Source: Rhynochetos jubatus
Taxonomy: Eukaryota; Chordata; Aves; Eurypygiformes; Rhynochetidae
Assembly (NCBI GenBank): GCA_027574665.1
Contig: CM050676.1
Coordinates: 2,408,157 to 2,472,156, forward strand
Reading direction: 5' to 3'
Length of the DNA: 64,000 nt
Shown: one piece after another, positions 36,601-48,500 of the stretch
How positions within the stretch are numbered: the first letter of the stretch is position 1
How the letters are laid out: every line of letters starts with the position of its first letter
Notes under the pieces: generated by a model
Told to the model about the DNA's origin: nothing
Database searches by the model: none
Seen by the model: only the letters and a program-made list of their open reading frames with translations
Translations under genes and position numbers: made by a program

Positions 36601-38506
36601 CTGATCCAGAAAAATACGTTTGTTACGTCTTACTGCGGCAAATCCTCCATCCTATTTTAAGACCACTCAGGCACCCCGTTGGCCATCTCAGCAGTGATAA
36701 ATAGCCACAATAAAAGGCAATTCTACCCACAGGGAATCTTTTCATACAGCCTCCAGCCTGTGAAATGTTTATGGCCGCTTCCCCTGCTGTGCTTTTCACA
36801 AGAGAGATTACCACTTTCTAGAAAAATCCTTGTGCCACCTTTTAAGTGACATACTCACGGAATTGAGTCAAGCAGCAAAGTAGGTGAATTCAACATAAAC
36901 CGAGACAAAGCCAATAGGAGGAAAAGTAAGCACAGCTATGCACGCAGATGTGAGCGCGAAAGCTCGCTCCCGGCGCCCACATGCGTGCACCCTCTCCTGC
37001 CCGCTGATAGGTCTTATGTTCGTGGGTACTTTCCTCACCTGCAAAATGAAAAGACAAGTGGAATATAAAGGACATTATTCTCCTTACTTATGTTTCATCA
37101 TACGAGATCATAATTTCTTCAGAACTGGAATGTTCTCTCCCCAAAATGGTTTAAACGTTCACAGCACTACGTAATCATGTGATAGAGCAGTACAAGAGGG
37201 AATGCTAAAATTAGGCTGGGGAATGGCTGTATCTGCAGCTTGCCTTGGGCCTGTTCTAAGTGAAAAGTGATCCCTAATGAAGTCTGTGCCAGTGTCAGAT
37301 GAGGAAAGGGCTCCCTTGGGTTAGGAATTACCAGGTCTGCACTGCTGTCCGACGGGGAGCAAGCACTCCCGGTCTCATACCCCTGGAATAATGCATTAGC
37401 TCTCAGCAAGGTTGCAGGAGCTACGGGAAATCCTTCTATCGCCTTACACTCCAGCCCACGTGAATTCCAAACTCCACTGAGAGAGTGGGTTTAACTTATA
37501 AGCCTGTCTCGTGGTGAAAATCCAATCACGCCACATCCTTCCTCCCAAAACTGTTCCTGAAAATGCACGAGGCCTACCACAAGTTGGACAGGTGGTGTAG
37601 GTAAAACCCTAACACAGTGTCCTTACATGCCGCTAGTTTCAGGCAGTCTGCAGTTCTCGGACAGTGCAGGATCCGCTTCTGTAAACGCGGATGTACCTGC
37701 TTAGGAGAAACGCCTCGCCGACCGCGCACATTCATCGTGTTATCTCCCGCTGGAGGAGATGCTGCCGTATTTCCTTTCTTTGGAAGGCACTTTTTGTGGA
37801 ATTGAGAGCCTATCGAAGCCTAATTCTTAATTAAAAATGGAGACAGAGTGAATGATTTTCAGAAGCGGAATCTGAGCTTTGTAATTCCTGAAAATCTGAG
37901 TCATTGCTACCCACTGCCGGTTACCACTTTAGGAGCTCAGTCTGGCAACCGTGTCCCAGTAGGCAGAGGAAGTGGGAAATATTTGGAAATTGTCCAAGAA
38001 GAGAAGTTCTTCACAAATACTTCTTGCCGTTAGGGCGGTGGATGGGAACCAAATGTGTGCTGCCCAGCGTTTCCAGAAAGCCTGCGAGCGTTGCTGCTGC
38101 GTGCAGACAGGCGTTGCGCTGCGCTGCTGTCGCACAGTAGTGCCCAGGCTGAGCGTGGCCCCGCTGCAGATGCCAGTTCCTGAACTGCTGCGCAATCCTG
38201 CCACCTCGGACACGTTCTAGGTGCAATGTGAGCGTGACAGAATACAGCTGTATGTAAAGTGCAGTGGATCATAGGCGTCTTCCCTGTCAGATGGAGCTGC
38301 AAGCTTACAGCAGCCTCAGTGCGTGGTAATGCTTTGCAGACGCTAGCAGAGAGTGCCTGATGCATGCAGCAGCTGCAGGGCTTTTCAGCTTATTTACCTG
38401 AAAACACCGAGCTGATGAAGGCTCGGACCAGGCTGGAAGGCTGGAAAGGAAGAGGAACCATCTTCCCACACAGAAGATCCCGGTGTGTGTCTGGACGGAA
38501 GCTCAT

Positions 38507-41500
38507 CCTGCTATCGGCACCCTGAGCCCTCCTCAGCGGAGGCAGCTCGTTAGAGAGGAGATGACTAATGGCAATGAGCACCAGTCAGTGGTGCCTCCCT
38601 CCAGAAAGCTGGCTTGCTCCTTCTTTTAAGGAAAGCCTGGGAAGATCTCGGCGATTTTGAGAGGGACGGTAGGAAATGGTTGACTGTCTACAGTGAGATG
38701 CAGTGAAACGCATCCTGCAGCGATCCGTCTGTATTTGAAGAGGACAGATATCTCTATAGCAACCGGTGTTTGTCACTTGGGTAGAATCCCCAGGGTCTCT
38801 TTCTAAGGCATTAAATGTGCTCCCTATCAGGTGTTGTACACCTGAGCTCCCTTTGTTCGCTACTCTCCACTCTTCAAAATACTCCTCTGCGTGTTTTAGC
38901 ATCAGGTGAGCCTGCCGCTGGCAGTATCACTTCTGGCTCAGGCACTCTCTGCCATTTGAGGGAGGTTTCTTAATACCCAGGGGGTGTGCCTGTGCCCTGT
39001 CACCATGTGCCTTCTGCCAAGCTGTGCAAAAGTGAATTTACTAAGAGGTGTTTACACTGTGCACAATAAATATTTACTACTTTGCAGCTACGTTTGGATG
39101 GGGTACCACATAAAAAACCAGCCAGTAGGTAAAAATCAGAGAGAGAGGAGAAAAAAGACTTCCCGAGGGATGCTACAGCTAACAGAACTCAGCGACAGAA
39201 GCTGTTTGGCTGTTGCTCCTAGCTTTGAGTTACGCAGTGCAGGACATCCATGACCCACCTGCTGCCCCTCTCACCGCGGGGAGCAGCGTGTGCTGCCGCG
39301 CTGCTCCCCCACAGCATCAGTTGTTGGGCTCAAAGGCAGGAAACTGCAGCTGTCAGCAGAAAACACGTAGAAAAATGACATCTTTTGTCCAAATGCCCTC
39401 GGAACGGGCAGGGAGGGGAGGTGGCGGGTGCGGATGTTGCAGCAGAGGCCCTAACGGGATACGTGTCTCCACCTCATGTTCACGGAGGATGCTTTTCAGT
39501 GTCTTCCCTGCTGGTCTGTTTTCCAGAATGCGCAGCACGTTGCTGTTTCAGTTGGTTTCAGTGTGTTTCTGTATTTGCTGAGCACAGCTTTTCCCGTAAG
39601 ACATGCTGCTTTCTCCACGTTCTCTGCCAACAGAGGAGGTGCTGTACCAGCCAGGCAGATTCACTCACTCGGAACCACTTCCCGCTTCCCCTTTTTCTCA
39701 CCGGAGCCCCTAACCTGTTATTTCTGTGGCTTATTGCCTTCTCCAGGAAACTGAACTGAGCACGTCAGAGAAACCCAGCGTCAGCCAGCACTGCTGCTGT
39801 GTTTTTTCTGTTTCTCTCGTGGAATGAGATTTAAGAGGCGGGTGTCGACCCTTGCCTGTACCCCTCAGTATCCCCCTGGCAGAGAGAGGAATAACTGAAG
39901 AAAAACGAGTAATCTGTATTCGTGGGCTCCTTTTGCAGACAATAGTTGATTAATCTCCAGTCACCTAGCCAAATAAGAAGAGATTAACCGACATCCTAAT
40001 CCGTCAGAAATCAAACAGGCAGGGAGACGAAGCGTTTTACCTTCAGAGACAAGCGTTACAGACCGCCTACATTAGGGTTTAGCCTACATTAAATCTAATT
40101 TAAGGCAACATTAGGAGTCTAAAGTCATGCATTTTTAGACTGTTCTGCAAGATGCTGCAAGCTGTGCTGTGCTGTATGCATCTCACTGCGTATACCTGTC
40201 GCTGTTACCGATTCCACCAGTTCTTGTCGCTAACAAACCGGAGGAAATCGGCTCACTCACCACTTCGAGCGGTTGGTTGCAGTGGGACCCGAAGTCCACA
40301 ACTAGCAGATCTTGTGGTTTTTGGAAGTCAAGATCTGCCAGCTCGATTGAGAAGCGTCAGGGGCTGGGAGAATTGGAAAAGCAGCAGCTTGCTTTCTGCA
40401 GGAAGGCAGCGTGTGTTAGGGCTTCTGGTGAGCTTGCTGTAATTTGCAAATCAAAACCAAACAAAATCAACCAACCAAATCTTTTCCAGGGACATTTTGG
40501 ATTTCCTGGGGCTATAAAAATGTTCAAGCCTCTAAACATCAGACCTGTTTTCCTGCATTCCTCAGCTGTGTCCTACCTGCACCCTAAAGCTAAGATGAAA
40601 TCACTATCTCACACGATTCAAGCTCCTCTAAAAACTCCCTTTCCAAGTTCTCCTTTGGAACACAAAGGAAACAGAAGAGGGTCATGATAGAAGATGCTAG
40701 GAACGGTACTTTTCCTAGGAATAATGCATGAAGGATGCAAATGCACAAGTGTAAAAGGGAGACCAGGCTCAAAGGTCTCCATCAGAGTTGATCTTTGCAT
40801 GATCAACGTCTCCTTTTTGTCAGAAATGTCATCACGGGGGTGAAGTGAGTAGCAACTGGGAGTTGTTTTCTTGCCATCTGTCTGTTCCCTGAGCCATCGT
40901 CCCCCAGCAGCTTGCTCACAGGCTGCTGCCTGTACAGACCACACGGGAGCAGGATTAAACGCTTAGCTGGGAGGTGATTTTGTGGATGTTTACCAACGGA
41001 GAACAACACTGTTGGTGTCTGATGAAATCCAAACCCCGTTAATTGGCCTTTCCGTACAGTGGATGGGCACGCAGGACAAACCAGATCTCCTTGGGGCCAG
41101 TAATACGTAACTATATAAATATATATATATAAAGGAGTACCCTAGGGAGGCAAACATCAACCCTCTGCGTGCAGTGACTGCCTCAGCTTTGCTATCAACA
41201 GCGTTTATTTTCTCCATTGCTAGTAGTTTGCTTCTAGCGGAGGTGGGAGAAGCTCATACTGAATTCAGACTGTCTTTGTGAGCTTTCTAGAAAAACTTGT
41301 AGAGATGTATGTTCTGATTTCTCATTATTTTGGCAAAGAACTAAGATCTCGTGAGAGAAAAATCTTCGCTGCAGCAAAAAGCGGGGTGTCGGAGGCGGTA
41401 GGAAATGCCATGCCACGCCGGCCTTACCTTCCACGTATCCTCCGTCTTTACCTTGCCGGAGCCAGTTAGGTCCTCTGAAGAGCAGCACAAGAGCCGTAGG

Positions 41501-43748
41501 CAGTAACAGCTGCGGGCCCGAAGAAAGCCATGCTACTGCGAACTGCACGAGGCTGTAATTTGTAATGCTTTTGTGCGTGCCGGGGGGGACTGACTCAGCA
41601 CTGATCTCGTGCTTCACGGCTCTAACGCACCGTACAGCCATGAAAAGGCTGCAGGAAGAAGCGGGCGTTCGGCAGCTAATCACCTGGCAAGTGTTGAAAG
41701 GAACAACTTCTCTGTTGCTCAGGAGACGGCCAAGGTAGCATCCATCTTTACCTTCTGGGTCTTTCCGCGTGGCTGGATTGTGTAATTTGGTTATTCTTTG
41801 GGCAAAGTGTGGAAGAATGTACATACCGTCATTAATAATGGAAGGAAACGGGGAAAACGCGAACACGGGTTGCTCGAGCTTGGCGCTCTGTTGTGCCGGC
41901 TCTGCCCTTTCTCACACAACCTCTTCAGGGTACAAAGTCTTTCCTTTGGCCTCCCCTTTTTTTTACTGCAGTTCGTTTACTGTGAAGAATTACTGTTTTC
42001 TGTAAAATTACCCTATGGGTTTGGGTTTTTTCTACAAACACAGTAAGGGCTGCGGAGCTTTCCCTATCCGTACAGCTCATCCGCAGCGATGAAAGACCTG
42101 TGGACAGCGGGTTTGGCTCGCGCTACCCAACAGAAAAGGGAAACCTGTCAATCAACAAGAAATGCTGAGAGCAGCAACTGAAACACTTTGCTTTTTCCAT
42201 CAGGCAACCAGGGCCTCTTGGAGGATTACACTTACGGCTAAATTTAGCTACATCTCCCTAGAGTTAGTATCAGGAGTTATCAGATCAGAACATCTTTGGA
42301 GGGAATGACGTCTGTCCCGTGGAAGTCTAAGCCCTGGCGTGCTTCCCTCCTCCCCTGAGCTGCAGCGGGGTTTGGGGCCGGGGATGTTCTGCCCAGCCAG
42401 CACAGCATGGGGCTGGAGACATCACGGGATTTTTCAAAGTCCTTGAAATCCCTGCTCTCCTCAGCCCGCTCCTTTATGTTCTGTGCAGGTCCTGAGCAAA
42501 ACTTGTTAACGCTGAAATGGATGTCACGGGAGAGGAGAACGGTTAAACCACAGGAAAGGTTCCAGTGCTTTTTTGTGGAGCGCATTGCTTGCACTGACCT
42601 TCTTTTCCATTGGTTGGGTCGTAGAGACTTTAAATCCCACCCTCCAGTGCAGCTTATCTCAACTGCTCTGATGGGGGGGAGACAGGTGAAACCCTTCATA
42701 AAACAAACAGCCCTTTGCAGGTCCTCATTTAGGGCGGCAGTTAACTGACCGTCCCGTGTTCTCCTCGCCCTCCCATCCTGCCACGCAGGCAGTTCACTCC
42801 AATCCTCTAGGAAGCGCCCAGCCACCATTTTCATCCTGGGTGGAGCGGAGTCTTAAGGCAGACGCGTACGTACGGGGAACGTGGGGCTTCCCCATGTGGA
42901 AGCAGCCCCGTGGAACCCCGTGGCCCTGCAGCAGTGGGGAAAACATGCCGCTTTTTCAGATCAGTCTTTGTTTCGCGGGCCGAAGGATGGTACCATTGGG
43001 TCTGGCACCGTACCAGAGACTACCAGCGCCGAGCCATGGAAATTCAAGGAAGGTTCCATCTCTCCCTGAATGAAACTTGTGAGGCTTCTTCATGGCAGTT
43101 GCCTTCCCAGTACTAATCCCGTTCTAAGGTACTTTGAAGGCGGACAGAGCTTTAACATCTCTCGGAGTATCTCTCCTGTCTGTTCCCGGCCAGCACCTGG
43201 GATCTGACCCAGTGCAAAGACTCTCAAGGACTCTGGCACTTGGGCCAGCAGCTGACAGTACCGTGCTCAGTAAATACCCGCCCTCTTTCAAAGCACTTTG
43301 ATTTTCTGTCCGTTTTAATTAGGAACACTGGGACTCCACATAAACATGCTAGAGTTGTGCGTGTGTGGTTGTGTGTGCGTATTCACCTGCCCCGGGTGAA
43401 CGTCCTCCTTCCTCTCCGAGTGAGAAAAGGCCGGCCAGAGTGAACTGCTACAAGCGCCCGAGGAAGCGAGCTGCCTTATTTCCCTACCGGAACCCTCAGC
43501 TGGGATGTGAGAGCACTGCAAATACAGCTGAAGCAACGGACCTTTTGCCGTGCTGTTTCCAGCTGTGACCCGCACAGGCATACTTGCAGGACGTATCTAA
43601 GTTCGATCTCTCTCTCCAGTTAGAATCGTTCCGCCATCGGGTCGGGGAGACTTTAGATCACGGAGCACGTGGCTCCCGAGACTGGCGAGAGTAAAAGAAA
43701 CACGCGTATTTCCTCTAGTGCCAGTGGACAATCAGTCACTTCACCATT
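38507..43748. other. Intergenic stretch between NWD1 and TMEM38A
   Basis: I recognise no coding exon, RNA gene or transposon in these 5.2 kb. It should contain the NWD1 promoter at its left end, but no CpG island is evident there. A short TA-rich microsatellite lies at about 41112-41132. Open frames such as 41234-41866 minus (210 codons) are low-complexity in character and match nothing I know. Confidence 0.55.
41112..41132. repeat. Short (TA)n microsatellite
   Basis: A short TATA-repeat tract with one ATAAA interruption, about 20 bp long, in intergenic sequence. Confidence 0.7.
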
Positions 43749-43754
43749 TTTATT
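43749..43754 (-). terminator. TMEM38A: Candidate poly(A) signal of TMEM38A
   Basis: The minus strand reads AATAAA about 1.8 kb downstream of the TMEM38A stop. The sequence between 43755 and 45545 would then be 3' UTR. It is AT-balanced and has no recognised features. Confidence 0.3.
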
Positions 43755-45545
43755 TGTTGATGGCTTTTATAAATCAAAATCCCCCTTGAATCCGACATCT
43801 CATAAAACATTTACAGTCCCGTGCACGCTAGTGATACGTCAGCTTTCCGCAGGTCAGGATCTGCAACCAAACGGCTGAGCTGTTGGCAGAACTCCTGGTT
43901 TCTGCTGAAGGGGAGGAAAGCTCACAGAATTAAGGCACTGTCAAAACCCAAGCCTCAAATCATTTAATCTTCTGTACTGGCTTTTGTCGGTTGTGTACAG
44001 TATTTTTCTTTTAAATTAACCGTCAATTTCAGTTTTGAACGGGGACACGCAAAAACCAAAACCGCTCTTCTTCAATCCCGTTGGTATTCCCAGTGCAAGG
44101 TGACAGCAGGAAACGTTCCTGCTCGGAGTGGCAGCACGCTGCTTAAGGGAGAGCCCAGCGCCCCCTCCCCACGCACACCGGGTTCACCGCGGTCACCCCA
44201 GAACGAGCCTGGTTCTCTGGGTGCAGTGCTCAAGATGACGCTTTGAAGAACAGTCAGTTGTAAGAACAGTTTAAAACTAGTCTAACAGTCAGCATTCACT
44301 AAGCAGAACATGAGCTAACTGACAGACTCCTCCCTGAGCCACGCAAGGCGTTTCATATCCTTCACTCGTGGGGCACAGGCCGCTTTCAAAGACCAGTAGT
44401 TTGGCCGAAAGGGACCCACGAGGGATAATCGCTATCTTCAGCTGGTGTGCTTTGACCTGTCCTGTAAAGCAGCTTTAATCAGCTGGTGTGAAATCCACTG
44501 CGTCAGCCTTTCTGTCGTAATTTAAGGATACAGGAAATGCTCCCTCCTGCACGCAGTGAGCGTTCAGGCTGTCCTCCAGCGCACCAAAATCACTGCCCCG
44601 AGCACAAACCAGCACGTAGCTCTGGGCTCAGGACCGCACTCAGAAATACCCAGTTCTCTAGGTGAAGATGCAACGCTTTTAAAAAGCCAGTTTCGTGAAT
44701 TAGGTGCCCTGGCGATTATAAATAAGTAGTAATAAATAGGTATTTACACTCACACACGCTTCTTGTGTCCCACAGACAAACCAGAACCATGCTTCTTCAG
44801 TTAAACACCATCAGCTTTGGGGTGGGACACACTATTACTAGCGACGTGCAGCAGCGCTACACAAGAGTGCAGAATAGGAACAGTACCAGTCGATCGCACT
44901 CGGAGCGTCTCACAGCTTCAAAGCTCTCGCAAACACAGTTAAGGAAGTGCCAGCGTTCTATCCGCTACCAACCAGAGGGGACGCAGGTGCGGGGTTTGGC
45001 TAGGACACCCGACTCCGTGTCCTTACTGCATATAAAATGTCACATTAATTGGAGATATGGCAGATGTGGGAGCTAGGAAAAATTAGATCAGGCTCATATG
45101 AGACCATTTAATTTCCTTGAGTAGGAAATCCAATTTCCCCATTGATTGTGTCTAAACAGTTTGCTGGTTTGGTTGACATCGGAAAGGTCAGTGAAAACTC
45201 AAGGGAACTTAGGAGTTGCAGGAGCACAAACTATTACCTCCATTCATAAATAAACACAGTGAGAGGTTTTACATCACTTGAAAATGCTGCGTCGTAACTG
45301 CTGACAGCTTGGGAACTGACACCCATTTATCACCCTGGCAGGAATCTACAGATCCCTGAAAATACGATCAGAATAGAGAGACAGAGACCAAGAAGCAAGC
45401 AGCAGCACAGCACAAATGAGATTCAGGGACCCGCCTGGCAGTGTCCTGGCTTCCACCTCCTCTGGAGTCTGAGAGAGAAGGACTGAAGCATGAAGGAGGT
45501 CAGGTGGCTTGGAGACTCAGCTCTGGAAGAATTTTCTTGGCCTAT
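43755..45545 (-). other. TMEM38A: Probable TMEM38A 3' UTR and flank
   Basis: Non-coding sequence downstream of the TMEM38A stop codon. Apart from the candidate poly(A) signal at its end, I see no gene, transposon or structured repeat. Confidence 0.35.
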
Positions 45546-48500
45546 TTACTGTGTGGTTGCTTTCTTGGCTTTCCGCTTCCTTGTGCCTTCATTTAGCTCC
45601 TCTTTTGACTTTGCAGGAGGAGGCGGAGGATAGGAAACCTCCTGGGAGGCCCCATGCTGATCGTGATGATGACTGCTGTGTCCACTGGAAACGGAGCCGA
45701 AGAGAACGGGGCAGATGAAGCTTTCCACTGGCGCAAAAGGTGAGGCGTGAGAGTGAGTTGCCGTCATGAAGACCTGCCATGCAACAGTGAATACTTAGAG
45801 ATCACAGCATCACGGAATGGTTTGGGTGGGAAGGGACCTTAAAGATCATCCAGTTCCAACCCCCTGCCATGGGCAGGGACACCTTCCATAGCCCAGGGTG
45901 CTCCCAGCCTCATCCAGCCTGGCCTTGGGCACTCCCAGGGATGGGGCACCCACAGCTTCTCTGGGCAACCTGTCCCAGTGCCCCCCACCCTCTGCGGGAA
46001 GAATTCCTTCCTGATATCTAATCTAAATCTCCCCACTCTCAGTTTAAATCACAAACACCAGCTATGAAATACTAACAAGAAAGGAGCATTCCAGTTACCC
46101 CAGGTAAAAATCCCCACTGCCACGTGACTCAAGGCTGTATCACAAGGATCTTGTACCATACTGCCTACGTGATGGAGAATTTAGCCTCTAATTTCCTGAG
46201 CAGATCTTTCCTGGTATGTACAGCCAGCGCCTTCAGTAGCGGCTTAGGAAGGTGAACACCCCCAGTTTACACCTGTACCCTTTCCCTGGTTCTTTAGATT
46301 CGTTAACAGCAAACCTGCTGTAAACTTACCTTGCAAACTATCATGAACATGGTGAAAAAGAAGATGAGGTTGGCTTCAGAGACAGGGAGCCAGTGGGTTT
46401 GTTGCAGCGTGAAGAGGACTGTGCCATACAGACTAGCCTTTGTAGGGCTAGAAGAGAAATAAAGACGTTTTCTAGGTCTGCACCCAGTCCCGATTGGTTC
46501 TTTAAATTCCATTTTTGCTCTGACCGAGACGTTACAGGCTGCCTACTTACAAGGACATATGAAGAATTTCGTTTGTTTCTGGCATCCAGACCCCACGCAG
46601 CAGTTGCTCCAAGTTAGACATCAGGGCAACACCAGAACCTGCGGAACAGTAAAAGCGAACAGCTCGAGCTGCCACACCAGAGGAGAGCTCTGCGGTCTTT
46701 TCTGGATCCCCAGGGGATAAGGATAACCTAAGGGCAACAAAAGGTTCATCACCTTCTTCCCAAATTTAACAGAAGTTAGCCTAAAACAACAGGGCAGGGC
46801 AAGTGCGTTCTAGCCTTTCTGTGAAGTGGCTCCCATGCCACAGAGGCATTTGCCTCTGTCACTCAGTGAGGCTCAAACGCTTGCCCAACCCAAAAGTTAA
46901 ACTGGCGGGGCTGTTTCAACACCGCTAGAATCCCTCTGAAAAGACAGAGGTGAGGCCAGAGATGACAGAACACAGGAGAAAGAATACAGAATTCCTCAAT
47001 TCTACACCCGTATTTCATAGCGACTCCAGTTCCTCCCGCCTCCGTCGGTTAGACGATGGCTCGACTGACGACCGTTCTGCACGCGAGGGAACTCGACTGA
47101 GAAGCCAGCTGAGCACATGCCCTGCCCAGCCCGCGGGTCAGCGCTGAGCGAGGCTGACAGAGGCTCCCGTCCCTCCCCTGCTGCACCAAGAGTATCTCGT
47201 GTTTCACCTTTGACCCATCCGGTGGCCATCATAACGAACCACCCGTGGTGGTAACGGTGATGAGCGTGGTGGACCCCAGCTGCAATTTTGCGAACTCTCA
47301 CCACCTCCTTCATTGCCACAAAGATGAGCTTCACGGGCAGAAAGCTGACGCACTTGTAGAAGAGGTTCATGGGACAGAAGAATATCAAATACCTGGAACA
47401 AAACCACAAAGAGCTTAAGAACCCCTTTGTCCTGACCTGGGACGCGCAGAGGATCGACACTGGTGTTAGCCTGAGTTACGTCAGGGAGAAGGAGACGCTG
47501 GATGTACAACCCGTACGCACCGAGGAACTTCAGCTTGGAGTAGCCGTGGTTACTCTGTGCACGTTTCACCACCACGATGAATAAAATGCCCCCAGATTTT
47601 CAGCGCGGGCCGCTCCCCGACCGTACGGGGTGCCAGCGCTTTAGCCGCTCGGCCGCAGTTCAGGCGCTGTGAACAGAAACGCCCGGCGGCTGGACCGGAC
47701 CCAACCCTCAATCAAATCATCAGACAACTGGCCAGAGAAACTGGAAGGGAGATCCAGGAATAGGAAAGACTCCAAGACTCCACCCCACCTCTCCTTTCCC
47801 CGGATAATCCAAGCTAGCCCGTGCACGCGCCACCCGGACAGCACACCCCCCTTCACACCGGAGGGTTCCGCAGACAGCGTGGCACGCTTAACGAGGTGAA
47901 GTGCAGAAGACTCACCAGACTGCCGTGGCCAGGATGACACTGGAGTTATTACTGAAGTAATCAATAGGCGATTCTCCAAGTAACAGATCAGCAAGTATGT
48001 AACTCCCAAAGCAGTGGAGCATGGCACACAGCCAGGAGGCAAACGGGCTCTTCCGAGACATCTCCACGGCCCCTGTCATGCAAATTCTACATGAGAAGAC
48101 GGATTCAGCCAACAAGCGGAACCCTCAAGACCCTCTAAGAGAGAGGCTTGTGGTGCGTGTTCTCCAACAAAATGAAGGAAAAGTGCTCGTAAAACAAAAT
48201 ACAAATGTGTGCAATCTGTGAAACCTGAGCAAGGAGCACATTTGGTCAAGAAGTGGCACGTGTGGTCACAGCCTGCAGCCCCCCCGGCAGGTTTCAAACG
48301 GGCGGAGTCGTTAGTGTATGAATCGGCTGAGAGGCTGTCATCTCCTGTGCTCGCTGCTGCTTACAGCGATCAGAGAGAACAGGTTTTTTCCCTTGAAATC
48401 AATGTCTTTGTATAGTCTAAAAATGAGATGCATACTAGTACCATTCTCTCCATTGCTTCACCCTCAGTGCCCTCTAGAATTCATGACCAATCTGCTCAGC

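Larger units (their letters stand above)
22650..38506 (-). pseudogene. NWD1: NACHT and WD repeat domain-containing protein 1, apparently inactivated
   Basis: The human protein of about 1560 residues has an N-terminal region, a NACHT ATPase and WD repeats. Exons in order: 38398-38506 (start uncertain; VRAFISSVFS), 36213-36294, 35402-35518 (DLKWGIS), 33592-33880, 31941-33212 (NACHT), 31342-31539, 31000-31159, 29769-29878, 29154-29315, 28403-28600, then WD exons 27839-27961, 27462-27661, 27054-27326, 26645-26735, 26095-26249, 25151-25424, 24234-24798, 23435-23524, 22650-22939. Phases fit the family except where broken. Defects: exon 36213-36294 is out of phase; one base is missing near 32031; about 8 bases are missing near 29868-29878, with an in-frame TGA at 29858-29860; the donor expected at 28401-28402 reads GG; there is a one-base excess near 24234-24244; and the donor after 26645 is weak (GTTCAA). 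Walker A reads GPLGCEKT and the Walker B acidic pair is lost. Most exons otherwise keep their frame, so loss may be recent. Assembly indels could explain some breaks but not the substitutions. Confidence 0.85.

Noticed and set aside
41234..41866. 210-codon minus-strand open frame between NWD1 and TMEM38A
   Set aside because: No recognisable domain, no neighbouring exon or promoter signals, and it lies in ordinary intergenic DNA.
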